Shown in pieces: positions 45,472-54,275 of a DNA stretch of 64,000 nt (positions within the stretch are counted from its first letter, which is position 1; each line of letters begins with the position of its first letter). The position numbers were made by a program, and so were the translations under genes. The DNA comes from Streptomyces mobaraensis (lineage in GTDB: Bacteria; Actinomycetota; Actinomycetes; Streptomycetales; Streptomycetaceae). The notes under the pieces were generated by a model, which was given only the letters and a program-made list of their open reading frames with translations, was not told where the DNA came from and did no database searches. The stretch lies in contig NZ_CP083590.1 of assembly GCF_020099395.1 (NCBI RefSeq), positions 6,634,001-6,698,000 on the forward strand, given 5' to 3'.

Positions 45472-46170
45472 TCAGGCCGCGGCCTCGGCCAGCACCCGCC
45501 GCAGGGCGTCCGGGCGTTCGGCCACCGGCCGGTGCTCGACGAGCCGCACCGCGCAGCCGATCGCCGTCGCGCCGCCGTCGGCCGCCGCGCTGTCGCCGAC
45601 CATCAGGACGTCCTCGGGCCGCCGCCCGATCGCCCGGCAGGCGGTGCGGAAGAGGCGGGCGTCCGGCTTCTGCACGCCGTGCGCGTACGAGAGCACGTAC
45701 GCGTCCACGTACGCGTGCAGGCCGTGCGCGCGGAACACCGGCCGCGGGTCCCAGCCGATGTTGCTCACGACGGCGACCGGTATGCCGCGCTCCCGCAGCG
45801 AGGCGAGGACGCCGGGCGCGTCGGGGTACGGCAGCCACGCGTCGGGCTCCATGTGGCGCGCGTACAGCGCCTCGTACAACCCCTCGTCCGGGAGCGCGAC
45901 TTCGCGCGCCAGCCCCAGGTAGGCGGTGCGGTGTTCGGCGGCGGAGCGGTCGCGGTGCGCCCATGCGTCCGTGAGGTGCGGGGGAACGGCCGCCGGCGGC
46001 GGGCCACCGGGCTGGGCGCCGGCTGCGGCCAGGGCGGCGGCAAGGCGGGTGAGCTCACCGTCGTCCAGGGGCAGGCCGCGGCGGGCGGCGGCGTGGCGCA
46101 GCCAGGCGGTGGGGGACTCGATGCGGAAGAGGGTTCCGGAGAAGTCGAAGAGCACACCCGTCACGGTCAT
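45472..46170 (-). CDS. HAD-superfamily hydrolase
   Basis: 232 aa. Motif I is FDFSGTLF, so the usual second Asp of DxD is Ser; motif II VVSNIGWD, motif III Lys in QKPDARLF, motif IV VMVGDSAAADGGA. The Ser substitution removes the general acid of standard phosphatases, pointing to a dehalogenase-like or specialised subgroup. It is convergent with the GH25 gene with a 4-bp gap. Confidence 0.85.
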   Translation of the reverse strand: MTVTGVLFDFSGTLFRIESPTAWLRHAAARRGLPLDDGELTRLAAALAAAGAQPGGPPPAAVPPHLTDAWAHRDRSAAEHRTAYLGLAREVALPDEGLYEALYARHMEPDAWLPYPDAPGVLASLRERGIPVAVVSNIGWDPRPVFRAHGLHAYVDAYVLSYAHGVQKPDARLFRTACRAIGRRPEDVLMVGDSAAADGGATAIGCAVRLVEHRPVAERPDALRRVLAEAAA

Positions 46171-46326
46171 GGCGGCAGCCTGCCAGGCGGCCGGGGGGCT
46201 CGGAAGCCCCGGGCGGGGCGCGACCCGAGAACGCGCGTGGTCGCGGCGCGGAGAGGGCCGTCGAGACCGATCACCGTCGACCGGCACGCCTGCCGGGGGT
46301 GTCATCGAGGTCTCGGCGGGACGGCG

Positions 46327-46352
46327 CCGGTCCGGCCGGCCGGCCGGACCGG
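46327..46352. repeat. 26-bp perfect palindrome
   Basis: The palindrome ends in CCGGTCCGG and its complement CCGGACCGG, centred on GGCC repeats, in the divergent spacer between the HAD gene and the small gene at 46442. It could form a cruciform or be an operator. Confidence 0.5.
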
Positions 46353-46441
46353 AGTCACCCGTTCGGCGCAGCCTGCATGCGGACGAGGGCGGTGTACCGG
46401 ACGGTGGGAGAACCGTTGTCCACCCCCCTCTGGAGTTGATC

Positions 46442-46654
46442 ATGGCTACGGATCCCGTCTCGGACGCCATCGACGCGGCCGCGAGCGTCCCCAAGGAAAC
46501 CATCCAGGCGCTGAAGGGCAACCCGGAGACATCACGGCTCGCGGACGACCTCGTCCACATCTCGAAGTTCACCAGCCACCCGGCCCACGCCTCGCACAAC
46601 TGGGGAAGCGGCCGCATGACGCCCGACCGCATCAACGCCCCGGAGGAGGACTGA
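46442..46654 (+). CDS. Small hypothetical protein
   Basis: 70 aa starting MATDPVSDAIDAAASVPKET. Hydrophilic, helical N-terminal half, and a His/Ser-rich second half (ISKFTSHPAHASHNWGSG). Codon bias is good, and GGAG precedes the ATG. No family recognised. The following 265 bp contain no gene but include three CAAGTGG units in tandem (46881-46907) just before the lipase start. Confidence 0.55.
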   Translation: MATDPVSDAIDAAASVPKETIQALKGNPETSRLADDLVHISKFTSHPAHASHNWGSGRMTPDRINAPEED

Positions 46655-46919
46655 GCAGCCGGAGCCGGGTCGTGCCGATCGACGGCGGAGTCCGGCCGCG
46701 GCGGGAGCCGGAGCCGAGGCCCGACCGCCCCGACAACCGCGACGCGTACGCCGCCCGCCGCACCAGGCCCCACCCGGGCCGGAGCGGCGGGCGCCCGTCA
46801 GGCCCGAGCGGCCGTCCGTCCGGACGACGCCTTCTGCGGGCCGCCCGGGCGGAGGGGACGCCGGGCCCGGATCCGTCGCCCAAGTGGCCCAAGTGGCCCA
46901 AGTGGAGGGAGCGCACGCC

Positions 46920-48239
46920 GTGAGGACGACCAGCCCCGGGGGCATATCCGAGCGCGGCGGCCGCCCGCGGCGGCGCCGGCCCGCCTGGCCGTCGGCGGTG
47001 GCCGCCATCGCCACCGCCACCGCCACCGCCACCGCCGTCGCCCTCGCCGCGGCGGGCTGCTCGGCGGACGGCTCCGCTCCGGCCGGGGCCGCGGGTGCCG
47101 GGGAGCCCCCGGCCGCGGTCCGGGTCGACGGGCACACCTACCGGGTGCCGCAGCCCCTGCCCCCGGCCCCGCCCGGCACCCCGGTCGCCGCCACCCGGCA
47201 CGGCCCGGACCCCCGGACCGGGGCGGCGGAACGCTGGACCGTCCTCCACCACTCCACCGACGCCCACGGCAAGGACATCGCCGTGAGCAGCACCCTCCTC
47301 GTCCCCGGGGGCGCCCCGCCGCCGGGCGGCCGGCCCGTCCTCGCCTGGGCGCACGGCACCACCGGCATCGCGGACGCGTGCGCGCCGTCGCAGGCGGCGA
47401 ACCTCGGATTCAACGTCTACGCCCAGGAGGCGGGCGCCTTCCTGCGCGCCGGCTACGCGGTGGTGGCCACGGACTACCCGGGGCTCGGGACGCCCGGCCC
47501 GCACACCTACCTGGTCGGGCCGGACGAGGGCAACGCCGTCGTCGACAGCGTCACCGCGGCGCACCGGCTGCTCCCGGACCTCGCGCCGACGTGGTTCGCC
47601 GTCGGGCACTCCCAGGGCGGGCAGGCCGCCCTCTTCGCCGCCCGCGCGGCCGGGCGGGCGCCCGGGACCCGGTTCGGGGGCGCGGTCGCCGTCGCCCCGG
47701 CTAGCCATCTCGACGCGATGCTGCCCGGCGTCATCGCCGCCCACCAGCCCGGCAGTCTGGCATTCGCCCTCTACTCGCTGGCCGGACTGAGCGCGACCGA
47801 CCCCGGCGTCGACCTGGCCCGGCTGCTCGGCCCGTCCGCCACCCGGACCGCGCGCCAGGTCTTCGAGGAGTGCCTGACCGCTCCGCACCCCGCCCTCGCC
47901 CGGACCACCACCGAGCGGGCGCTGCCGCTCGACCGCGCCCAACTGGCGGTCGTGGGCGGCAGGATGGCCGCCTACGGCAACCCCGACCGGGCGGCCGTCC
48001 ACGCCCCCGTCCTGATGGTCCAGGGCGGCGCCGACCAGGACGTGCCCGCCGCCTGGACGGCTCAGGTCGCCCGGAACCTCCGTGCGCTCGGGTCGCCTTC
48101 GGTCACCGAGCGGATGTACGCGGGCGCCGGCCACGACGACGTGCTGGGGCGGTCGTTCTGCGACGTGCTCGCGTTTCTCGGCGCGCATGGTGGGGTGTCG
48201 GCGAAGGGGTGTGTGCCGTTCCGGGCGGAGGCGGGGTGA
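46920..48239 (+). CDS. Secretory (LIP-family) lipase/esterase, predicted lipoprotein
   Basis: 439 aa from GTG 46920 with GGAGG nearby. An Arg-rich N-terminus, an Ala/Thr-rich hydrophobic helix and the lipobox LAAAGC at about residues 38-43 predict lipidation and export. The catalytic triad of the alpha/beta hydrolase: Ser in VGHSQGGQAA, Asp in GGADQDVPA, His in AGAGHDDVLG. It resembles secretory triacylglycerol lipases. The ACCGCC trinucleotide-like tract encodes the Ala/Thr helix. Confidence 0.85.
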   Translation: MRTTSPGGISERGGRPRRRRPAWPSAVAAIATATATATAVALAAAGCSADGSAPAGAAGAGEPPAAVRVDGHTYRVPQPLPPAPPGTPVAATRHGPDPRTGAAERWTVLHHSTDAHGKDIAVSSTLLVPGGAPPPGGRPVLAWAHGTTGIADACAPSQAANLGFNVYAQEAGAFLRAGYAVVATDYPGLGTPGPHTYLVGPDEGNAVVDSVTAAHRLLPDLAPTWFAVGHSQGGQAALFAARAAGRAPGTRFGGAVAVAPASHLDAMLPGVIAAHQPGSLAFALYSLAGLSATDPGVDLARLLGPSATRTARQVFEECLTAPHPALARTTTERALPLDRAQLAVVGGRMAAYGNPDRAAVHAPVLMVQGGADQDVPAAWTAQVARNLRALGSPSVTERMYAGAGHDDVLGRSFCDVLAFLGAHGGVSAKGCVPFRAEAG

Positions 48240-48889
48240 ACGGGTGGGCGCCTGCGGCGGGCTGTGCCCCGGTCCCGCCCCTTTCCCTTCGACCGTGCCA
48301 TCCGAAGCATGGCGGACAGCCCTCAAACCATCAGTCCGTCAGCCGCCCCGCCCACCGTGCATCGGTGTGGCGGGTCGCCCGAGGGCTGCGCGAGTACACG
48401 GCGCACTGGGGACCCAAGTGAGCGGCAAGCGGCACCGGTCGGTGCCGTACGTGATCCTCCGGCACTGGGCCGGGCCCCGATCCGATCGGCTCGTTCCTAC
48501 ACCGCCGGAGTCGCCCAAGACGACCGCACCGCCCCCGCCGGCCGCTCCGCCGTGGATGGCCCCGTCCGCCCCGATGCCGGAGTCCGTCTCCGGATGTGGC
48601 GCTTGCGAGGCGTGAAAGCGCATCGGGGAGCTGGCCACCTGCACCGCCGACCCGGACATGATCGGCGCCACACGGGCTCTCCTCGCGCTGCACCTGGTTC
48701 AGTAACACGGACAGACCTGGGACGTGTAGTCCTCTCAGACTCCCGTCTGCCACGCCGACACATCCGATCGTGTTCCCCCACGGCACCTTCCGGCACGGCA
48801 GGCGGGGCATCACGCCCGGCCGGCCGTCACTGATCAAGACCGGCCGGACGGATCGGCAAGTGCACTGAATCGACACACAGGAGGTTCGC
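48240..48889. other. Intergenic region: repeat fragment (copy E) and possible broken small ORF
   Basis: 48246-48290 matches, in inverted orientation, the right flank of the repeat at 58.6 kb (GCGCCTGCGGCGGGCTG). Further on, 48574-48705 reads as a small Cys-containing frame (MPESVSGCGACEA, TGA at 48613-48615, then KRIGELATCTADPDMIGATR to TAA 48703-48705), suggesting a nonsense-broken small gene. GC is reduced from about 48700 on. No other gene supported. Confidence 0.4.
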
Positions 48890-48982
48890 ATGTGGCACAC
48901 GCTGCGCAACGACGACTGCGACCACGATTGGGTGCAGTGGAGCGGCGCCACGCGCTGCCGTAAGTGCGGCGCAACACAGTAG
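48890..48982 (+). CDS. 30-residue Cys/His (zinc-ribbon-like) protein
   Basis: ATG 48890 follows a strong ACAGGAGG. The peptide begins MWHTLRNDDCDHDWVQW and ends CRKCGATQ; C10, H12, C23 and C26 could form a small zinc site. It is immediately upstream (63 bp) of the APH-like kinase gene on the same strand and probably co-transcribed. Its strong ribosome binding site and Cys/His pattern make it more than chance. No family recognised. Confidence 0.6.
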   Translation: MWHTLRNDDCDHDWVQWSGATRCRKCGATQ

Positions 48983-49045
48983 TAACGCCGAGAGTGGGAA
49001 GGGGTGCCCACGCGGTGCCCCTTCCCCGCGCACAAGGGAGAATCA

Positions 49046-49831
49046 GTGATCGAACGAGTCGGCTGGGACGCACTCCCCGCCGCCCTGCACAACACAGTGG
49101 AAGCACACACGGGGCGGGTACTTGCGTCGGAGATCGTTGCCGACGGACTCAACTGCACCGTGGCGCTCGTGCTCACCACGGAACGCGGCGGACACCTGTT
49201 CCTCAAGGGCGTCCGCGACGACCAAGCCAAAGCCGTCGCGGCACTCGACTGCGAAGCGCGCGTCAACTCAACGGTGCGGAGTGTCAGTCCAGCGATCCAG
49301 CACTCCTTCCGCAGTGCGGGATGGGGCTGCCTGGCGTTCACGTACGTTGCGGGTCGGCACGCCGACCTGAGCCCGGGAACGAGCGATCTACCGGCAGTGA
49401 CACGCGCTCTGGAGCGCATGCAAGCGTTCAGCGGTTCCGCCGTGCCCGTACCGTCCCTGGCCGACCGATTCGCGTCGTATCTGCTGCCTGGCGAGGCCGA
49501 ATTGCTGACTGGAAGCGCCTTGCTCCACACGGACACCAACCCGCACAACATCCTTATCGCCGACCACGACGGCGCCGCCTATGTCGTGGACTGGGCCATG
49601 CCGGTGGCAGGACCCGCATGGGTGGATCCGGCATGTACAGCCGTACGCCTCATGGAGTCCGGATGCGCCCCGGCTGACGCGCTGGAATGGCTCAACGGGT
49701 TCACCAGTTGGCGGAACGCGGACCCGAAGTCCGTAGCAATCTTCGTGGACGTCACGTGCCGACGGTGGACAGCGAAGCTGGGCCACGCCGCGCAGCGGAG
49801 CAACGCCAGATATCGGCACCTACTCGACTAA
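49046..49831 (+). CDS. Aminoglycoside phosphotransferase-like kinase
   Basis: 261 aa from GTG 49046 with AAGGGAG upstream. The APH/choline-kinase fold is seen in HLFLKGVRDDQAKAV (ATP-binding Lys), the Brenner motif LLHTDTNPHNILI with catalytic Asp, and VVDWAMPVAGPAWVD with the metal-binding Asp. Codon use is less GC-rich than neighbours. Substrate unknown; in Streptomyces such kinases may act on antibiotics, sugars or small metabolites. The upstream 30-aa Cys/His protein is a likely partner. Confidence 0.82.
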   Translation: MIERVGWDALPAALHNTVEAHTGRVLASEIVADGLNCTVALVLTTERGGHLFLKGVRDDQAKAVAALDCEARVNSTVRSVSPAIQHSFRSAGWGCLAFTYVAGRHADLSPGTSDLPAVTRALERMQAFSGSAVPVPSLADRFASYLLPGEAELLTGSALLHTDTNPHNILIADHDGAAYVVDWAMPVAGPAWVDPACTAVRLMESGCAPADALEWLNGFTSWRNADPKSVAIFVDVTCRRWTAKLGHAAQRSNARYRHLLD

Positions 49832-50051
49832 GTAGAGTGGAAAGGATCCGGTCTGGAACCATAGGCCACCAGCACCGTATAGGGACCTGCCCCGACCGTC
49901 CTCCGCACGGGCGTGTGCACCGTGTGCCGCGACGACTGGAACGTCCGGCCGGACGGGAGGCACCAGTCCGCACCGCCGGATCGCGTGGGCCGCCTACGGC
50001 AGTCTCCGCGTCCGCGCTGTCGAACTCGCAGAGACCGGGATTCACCGATTC

Positions 50052-50120
50052 TCGGGGGCGCCCCCGGAACCGCGCTCCCCGCGGTCGTCCTCAAGCTCCC
50101 TCGGACGGGCTGCTCGGGGC
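50052..50120. repeat. Intergenic hairpin repeat, copy C (degenerate)
   Basis: Contains GGAACCGCGCTCCCCGCGG, GTCCTCAAG and CGGACGGGCTG in the same order as copy A, but without the second arm. It overlaps the 3' end of the MazG-like gene, so its last codons (SSPSEGA) derive from the repeat. The rest of 49832-50090 shows no gene. Confidence 0.7.
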
Positions 50121-50450
50121 CCACTCCGCCACCCGCCGCCCCACCCGCCGCGCGTGTTCCTCCAGCGCGCCGGCCGGATCGTCGGCGAAGAGGTGGAGGG
50201 CGGTGGCCGCGGTGATGATGACGTCGCAGAGTTCCGCGGCCACGTCCGACCGGTCGTGGGTGACGCCCTTGCGCGGGTTCTGGCCCGTCATGCCGAGGTA
50301 CGCCTGGACCACCTCGCCCACCTCCTCGCCGAGCTTGAGCAGCCGCAGCGCGGTCTCGTGCGCACCCGTGCCGTTGGCGGCGTCCAGAGCGGCGGCGGAC
50401 CGGCGGGCCGTGGTCCAGAGGGCGGGTTCGCTGTCGGGGGCGGCTGTCAC
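50091..50450 (-). CDS. MazG-like nucleotide pyrophosphohydrolase
   Basis: 119 aa from GTG 50450. All-alpha NTP pyrophosphatase fold: ALRLLKLGEEVGEVVQAYLG (ExxE metal site) and VAAELCDVIITAATALHLF (second ExxD half). Such enzymes hydrolyse non-canonical nucleoside triphosphates. The C-terminal few residues are encoded within repeat copy C. It lies 34 bp downstream of the 158-aa gene, same strand. Confidence 0.85.
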   Translation of the reverse strand: MTAAPDSEPALWTTARRSAAALDAANGTGAHETALRLLKLGEEVGEVVQAYLGMTGQNPRKGVTHDRSDVAAELCDVIITAATALHLFADDPAGALEEHARRVGRRVAEWAPSSPSEGA

Positions 50451-50484
50451 GGGCGACCTCTCTCGGCTCGCGGCGGCGGATGTC

Positions 50485-50961
50485 TCACCGGCGCGGGCCG
50501 GTGCCTTCGTCGACGAGATCCTGCCGCATCAGCTCCTGGAGCGCCGACAACGCCTCGTTGTAGGCGAATTTGCCGTCCACGTACGCGGAGTCGGTCTCGC
50601 CCGCGCCCTCGATGACGCGGTCCCGGAAGTCGCGGAGGCGGCGGAACGCCTCGTCGGACGCCCGGACGACGTCGGAGGGGGCGGTGATGGCCATCTGGTA
50701 CCGCAGCCGGATGCAGGGCGCGAACGCCTCCCGGGCGGTGGTGAACCGGTCCGCCGGGTCCATGGCCGTGTTCCGCGCCAGGACGGCCCCGGCGGAGCGT
50801 GCCTCCGCCAGCCCCGCCAGGTACTCGGCGTACAGCGCGCGCCGCACCGCCACGTCGCGCTCCCCGCGCTCGCGCCGCCAGCGCCGGCGTTCCAACAGGG
50901 CGCCCGAGGCGGTCGCGATGACCGCGCCCAGCGCCGTTCCGGCAAGACTCGTCCATTCCAT
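50485..50961 (-). CDS. Hypothetical membrane-anchored protein
   Basis: 158 aa starting MEWTSLAGTALGAVIATASG, a single N-terminal membrane helix followed by a long charged helical region (LLERRRWRRERGERDVAVRR), then a soluble helical domain. The topology suggests a cytoplasmic domain anchored at its N-terminus, common in actinomycetes and uncharacterised. It may be co-transcribed with the MazG-like gene. The upstream spacer (50962-51185) contains no gene. Confidence 0.65.
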   Translation of the reverse strand: MEWTSLAGTALGAVIATASGALLERRRWRRERGERDVAVRRALYAEYLAGLAEARSAGAVLARNTAMDPADRFTTAREAFAPCIRLRYQMAITAPSDVVRASDEAFRRLRDFRDRVIEGAGETDSAYVDGKFAYNEALSALQELMRQDLVDEGTGPRR

Positions 50962-51185
50962 GGACGGAACGTTAGTGCGGCTCGTCGGCGTGTACTCCGC
51001 CGTCCCACTTCCGCCTCATGGGACGCGGCGACAGCGCAGGTCACGGGCTGGGACGTCCCATGAACACCCGCTTTCCCGGCAGTCCCTGGCGGGTCGGCGA
51101 GGCCGGCCGCCAGAGTCGGTGGTGTCAACAGGCGGTGCGGGACCCCTCCGCGTCGCCGTCCCGCACCACGGGGGAAGGAACCCGA

Positions 51186-51644
51186 ATGACCCACGTACGC
51201 AAGCGCGTCGTCCTGACGGCCGCGACCGCCGTCCTCGGCGGCGTCCTCACCGCGACCCCGTCCATGGCCGCGCCCGCCGGCGCCGACGGGGACGCGGCGC
51301 TGAAGACCACCTTTGTGCACGTCTGGGGCCCGGCGAAGATCTCGGCCGACTACCTCAACGCGCACGGCAAGCAGTGGCAGTCGCAGAACTACACCATGCC
51401 CCGGCCCGCCAACACGGCCCGGGTCAAGCTCCAGTGCTGGAACAACGGCGACGGTGGCAAGGCCCAGGTCCAGATCAAGGACATGACGCTCAACCAGGTC
51501 CTGGCCGGCAGCGGCTTCCAGCCGTGCGACTGGAAGCCTCACTACGCCCAGTCCAACTACTACACGGGCCATCAGATCCGGGTGCTGCTGAAGGTCAAGG
51601 GCAAGGCGCACACCGTCGACGTCACCGCGGAGCGCGGGTACTGA
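51186..51644 (+). CDS. Small secreted hypothetical protein
   Basis: 152 aa with GGAAGG upstream. Sec signal peptide (HVRKRVVLTAATAVLGGVL, cleavage near SMAAPAG). The mature part is beta-rich with two Cys (QCWNNGD and FQPCDWK) that could form a disulfide. No family recognised; small exported proteins of this type are frequent in Streptomyces. A strong hairpin follows the stop codon. Confidence 0.7.
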   Translation: MTHVRKRVVLTAATAVLGGVLTATPSMAAPAGADGDAALKTTFVHVWGPAKISADYLNAHGKQWQSQNYTMPRPANTARVKLQCWNNGDGGKAQVQIKDMTLNQVLAGSGFQPCDWKPHYAQSNYYTGHQIRVLLKVKGKAHTVDVTAERGY

Positions 51645-51655
51645 TCCCCGGGGTG

Positions 51656-51687
51656 CCGGCCGGCCCTCCCCCGGGAGGGCCGGCCGG
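51656..51687. terminator. Strong bidirectional hairpin
   Basis: Perfect inverted repeat with 15-bp arms (CCGGCCGGCCCTCCC) and a 2-base loop, between the secreted-protein gene and the convergent GNAT gene. Confidence 0.75.
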
Positions 51688-51707
51688 TCCGTTCCTCCGC
51701 GTGCGCC

Positions 51708-52568
51708 CTACCCCAGCTCCAGGCTCGTCACCGCGAACGCCCGCTCCGCCGGCGTTCCCGGGACCGGGCCCGCGTACATCCGGATGGAGTGCCAGTCCGT
51801 GGTCAGGCCGCGGCCCTCGGCGAGGGCGGTGGCCACCGTGTTCGGTTCGGGCATGTCGAGGCAGACCTCCTCGTCGGGGCCGAGGTGCGCGGTGAGGGCG
51901 TCGAAGAGGGCCTCGGCGTCCTCGCGGGTGTCGGCGAAGAGGGGGCCGACGCGGTGGCCGTCCTGGGAGGGGCGGATCAGGCCGTAGCCGGTGACCCGGC
52001 CGTCGCGCAGCAGCACCCGGGCGACGCGGCCGGGGCCGTCGAGCCAGCGGGCGAGGAAGGCGCGCCGCTCGGCGGGGAAGAAGCCCCGGTCATAGGCGGC
52101 GACGGCGTCGAGGCGGTCCGGGGTGACGGGGTGGACGCCGGCCGCCGTGGTGCCGCTCCTGGCCGGGCGGCCGGTCCAGCGCAGGGTGCGGTAGGCGGGG
52201 ACGAAACCGGAGCGCTTGTACGTCTCCTCCTGCTCCGGCACCGCGTCGAGGCCTACCGTCCGGGTGCCCGCGTGCGGGAAGGCCGCGCGCCAGGTGGCCA
52301 GGCCGAGACCGCGGCCGCGCTGGTCCGGGGCCACCAGGTAGAAGCCCAGGAAGGCGTAGTCCGGACCGTGGTTGACGACCGATATGGCGGTGACGATCCG
52401 TCCGTCGAGCCGGCCGGTGAAGAAGCCCTCCGGGTCGGTGGGGAGGAAGCGGTCGGCGTCGCCGTGGCCGGGGTTCCACCCCTCCTCGGTGGCCCACGCC
52501 ACGACCTGCCGCCAGTCCTCGGCCGAGGCGGTGGTGACGGTGAGTTCGGCTGCGTCGATGGGGTGCAT
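51708..52568 (-). CDS. GNAT acetyltransferase with two GNAT-like domains
   Basis: 286 aa. The N-terminal GNAT domain (about 10-140) has the acetyl-CoA motif APDQRGRGLGLATW and C-terminal EQEETYKRSGF. The second half (about 150-286) resembles the DUF1248/YitH-type GNAT-related domain (GVHPVTPDRLDAVAAYDR, YGLIRPSQDGHRVGPLFAD). The substrate is unknown. It lies 44 bp downstream of the permease gene and may be co-transcribed. Confidence 0.85.
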   Translation of the reverse strand: MHPIDAAELTVTTASAEDWRQVVAWATEEGWNPGHGDADRFLPTDPEGFFTGRLDGRIVTAISVVNHGPDYAFLGFYLVAPDQRGRGLGLATWRAAFPHAGTRTVGLDAVPEQEETYKRSGFVPAYRTLRWTGRPARSGTTAAGVHPVTPDRLDAVAAYDRGFFPAERRAFLARWLDGPGRVARVLLRDGRVTGYGLIRPSQDGHRVGPLFADTREDAEALFDALTAHLGPDEEVCLDMPEPNTVATALAEGRGLTTDWHSIRMYAGPVPGTPAERAFAVTSLELG

Positions 52569-52612
52569 GGTGCTGGAGTTCCTTCCGGTGTGTGCGTCGG
52601 GTGGTGCGGGCG

Positions 52613-54151
52613 TCAGATGAGGTCCATCGCCGCCACCTCGTCCGGACTGCCGTAGCTGACCGGCCCCTTGAAGCGCCGCCGCGCGGACGCGAACCACCAC
52701 ACCGTGGCGATCAGCAGGACCACACCCAGCGCGATCGGCGCGTAGTTGAAGGACTCGGCGGTGATCGGGGACGCCTGCGGCAGCATGAAGAGCAGGTTAC
52801 TGATCACGATCCAGGCGACGGCGACGAAGGCCACCGGCCGTCCGAACCGGCCGAGGTGCCACGGGCCGGGCTCGAAGTCCTTCAGCCGCAGCCGCAGGAA
52901 GATGGGCACGCCGTAGGCGAGGAAGAGGCCCACGACGTTGACGCTGACGACGGCCGTGAACGCGACGTGCGACCACCAGCCGGGGATGACGAGCACCAGG
53001 GCGCAGGCCGCCGCCAGCCACACGGCCTTGACGGGCGTGCGGGTGCGGTCCGAGACGGAGTGCCACAGCCGGGAGCCGGGCATCGCGCCGTCGCGCGAGA
53101 AGGCGAAGATCTGCCGGGTGTTGCTGGTCATGTTGGCGAGCCCGCAGAAGAGCATCGCGCCGATGACGAGCAGCAGGAGCAGCTTGGCCGTGGTCAGCCC
53201 GAGCGCGTCGATGAGGATCTGCACCGGCGGGGCGGAGGCGGCGGCCTCGGAGGCGTAGTCGCGGACGGCGTACACCAGGGCGAGCACCAGGACGAGGCCG
53301 GTGAGGGCGGAGCAGGCGATGGCCCGGATGATGCCGCGGGGCGCGTTCACCGTGGCCCGGACGGTCTCCTCCGACATGTGGAAGCTGCCGTCGAACCCGG
53401 TGAACGTCCAACTGGTCACCAGCAGGCCCAGCATTCCGGCGTAGACCGCGTTGGAGAAGCCGGTGTTGTTGACGAAGTGGGTGGCGAACGAGGCCGACTG
53501 GTGCTCGGACGGCACGGTGATCAGGCAGGTGACGATGACGACCAGGCCGATCAGCAGCCACCACACGGAGATCCGGTTGACGATGGCGACCAGCCGCACG
53601 GTGTAGGTGTTGGCCAGCGCCTGGATCAGCAGGATGACGGCGGTGATGCCGACGGTCTGCTGGGCCGTCGGCTCGTACGACGGCCATTGCAGGGCGACGA
53701 ACGACTGGATGAAGGTGGCGGCGGCGAAGTCGGTGGCGGCGGTGCCGCCGACCTGCCCGATGAAGTTGAGCCAGCCCGTGTACCAGGACCAGGCGCCCTT
53801 GTGCCGCTTGGCGAGCTTGCCCGCGGAGAAGTAGAGCGCGCCGCTGGTCGGGTAGGCGGAGGCGATCTCGGCCATCGAGGCGCCGACGAACAGCACCATG
53901 ACCGAGACGCCGATCCAGCCGAAGACCAGGATCCGGGGGCCGCCGGCGTTCATTCCGAAGCCGAAGGAGGAGAAGATCCCGGAGAGGATGTTGATGATGG
54001 TGAAGGAGATGGCGAAATTGTCGAACGCCCGGAACCTGCGCGTGAGTTTGCGCGGGTAGCCCATGGCGTGCAGCGTCGCGTCGTCGTCCATCGCGACGTG
54101 GGCGGCCTGCCGGTGGGCTCGGGCGTGAGCGGGGGAGAGGGACTCCGACAC
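52613..54151 (-). CDS. APC-family amino acid permease
   Basis: 512 aa with about 12 membrane helices. The first helix region NFAISFTIINILSGIFSSFG and the motif GASMAEIASAYPTSGALYF match the APC superfamily, GABA permease/choline-type subgroup (SSY1-BAT1-like). It probably imports an amino acid, GABA or polyamine by cation coupling. It is followed by the GNAT gene, suggesting uptake plus acetylation; this is inference. Confidence 0.9.
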   Translation of the reverse strand: MSESLSPAHARAHRQAAHVAMDDDATLHAMGYPRKLTRRFRAFDNFAISFTIINILSGIFSSFGFGMNAGGPRILVFGWIGVSVMVLFVGASMAEIASAYPTSGALYFSAGKLAKRHKGAWSWYTGWLNFIGQVGGTAATDFAAATFIQSFVALQWPSYEPTAQQTVGITAVILLIQALANTYTVRLVAIVNRISVWWLLIGLVVIVTCLITVPSEHQSASFATHFVNNTGFSNAVYAGMLGLLVTSWTFTGFDGSFHMSEETVRATVNAPRGIIRAIACSALTGLVLVLALVYAVRDYASEAAASAPPVQILIDALGLTTAKLLLLLVIGAMLFCGLANMTSNTRQIFAFSRDGAMPGSRLWHSVSDRTRTPVKAVWLAAACALVLVIPGWWSHVAFTAVVSVNVVGLFLAYGVPIFLRLRLKDFEPGPWHLGRFGRPVAFVAVAWIVISNLLFMLPQASPITAESFNYAPIALGVVLLIATVWWFASARRRFKGPVSYGSPDEVAAMDLI

Positions 54152-54275
54152 GGACAGCGGCTTTCTGCGAGGGGACGGGGGACGGGGCCGGACGCCGGGC
54201 GGCTCACGCGACGTCCGATGGTGCGGGCGGTGCGGGCGGTACTGAGATGGCGCGAAATCGCGGCCCGGCAGCCCG

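Noticed and set aside
48574..48705. Selenocysteine reading of the TGA in the small Cys frame
   Set aside because: No SECIS-like hairpin was found after the TGA and the context fits decay better.
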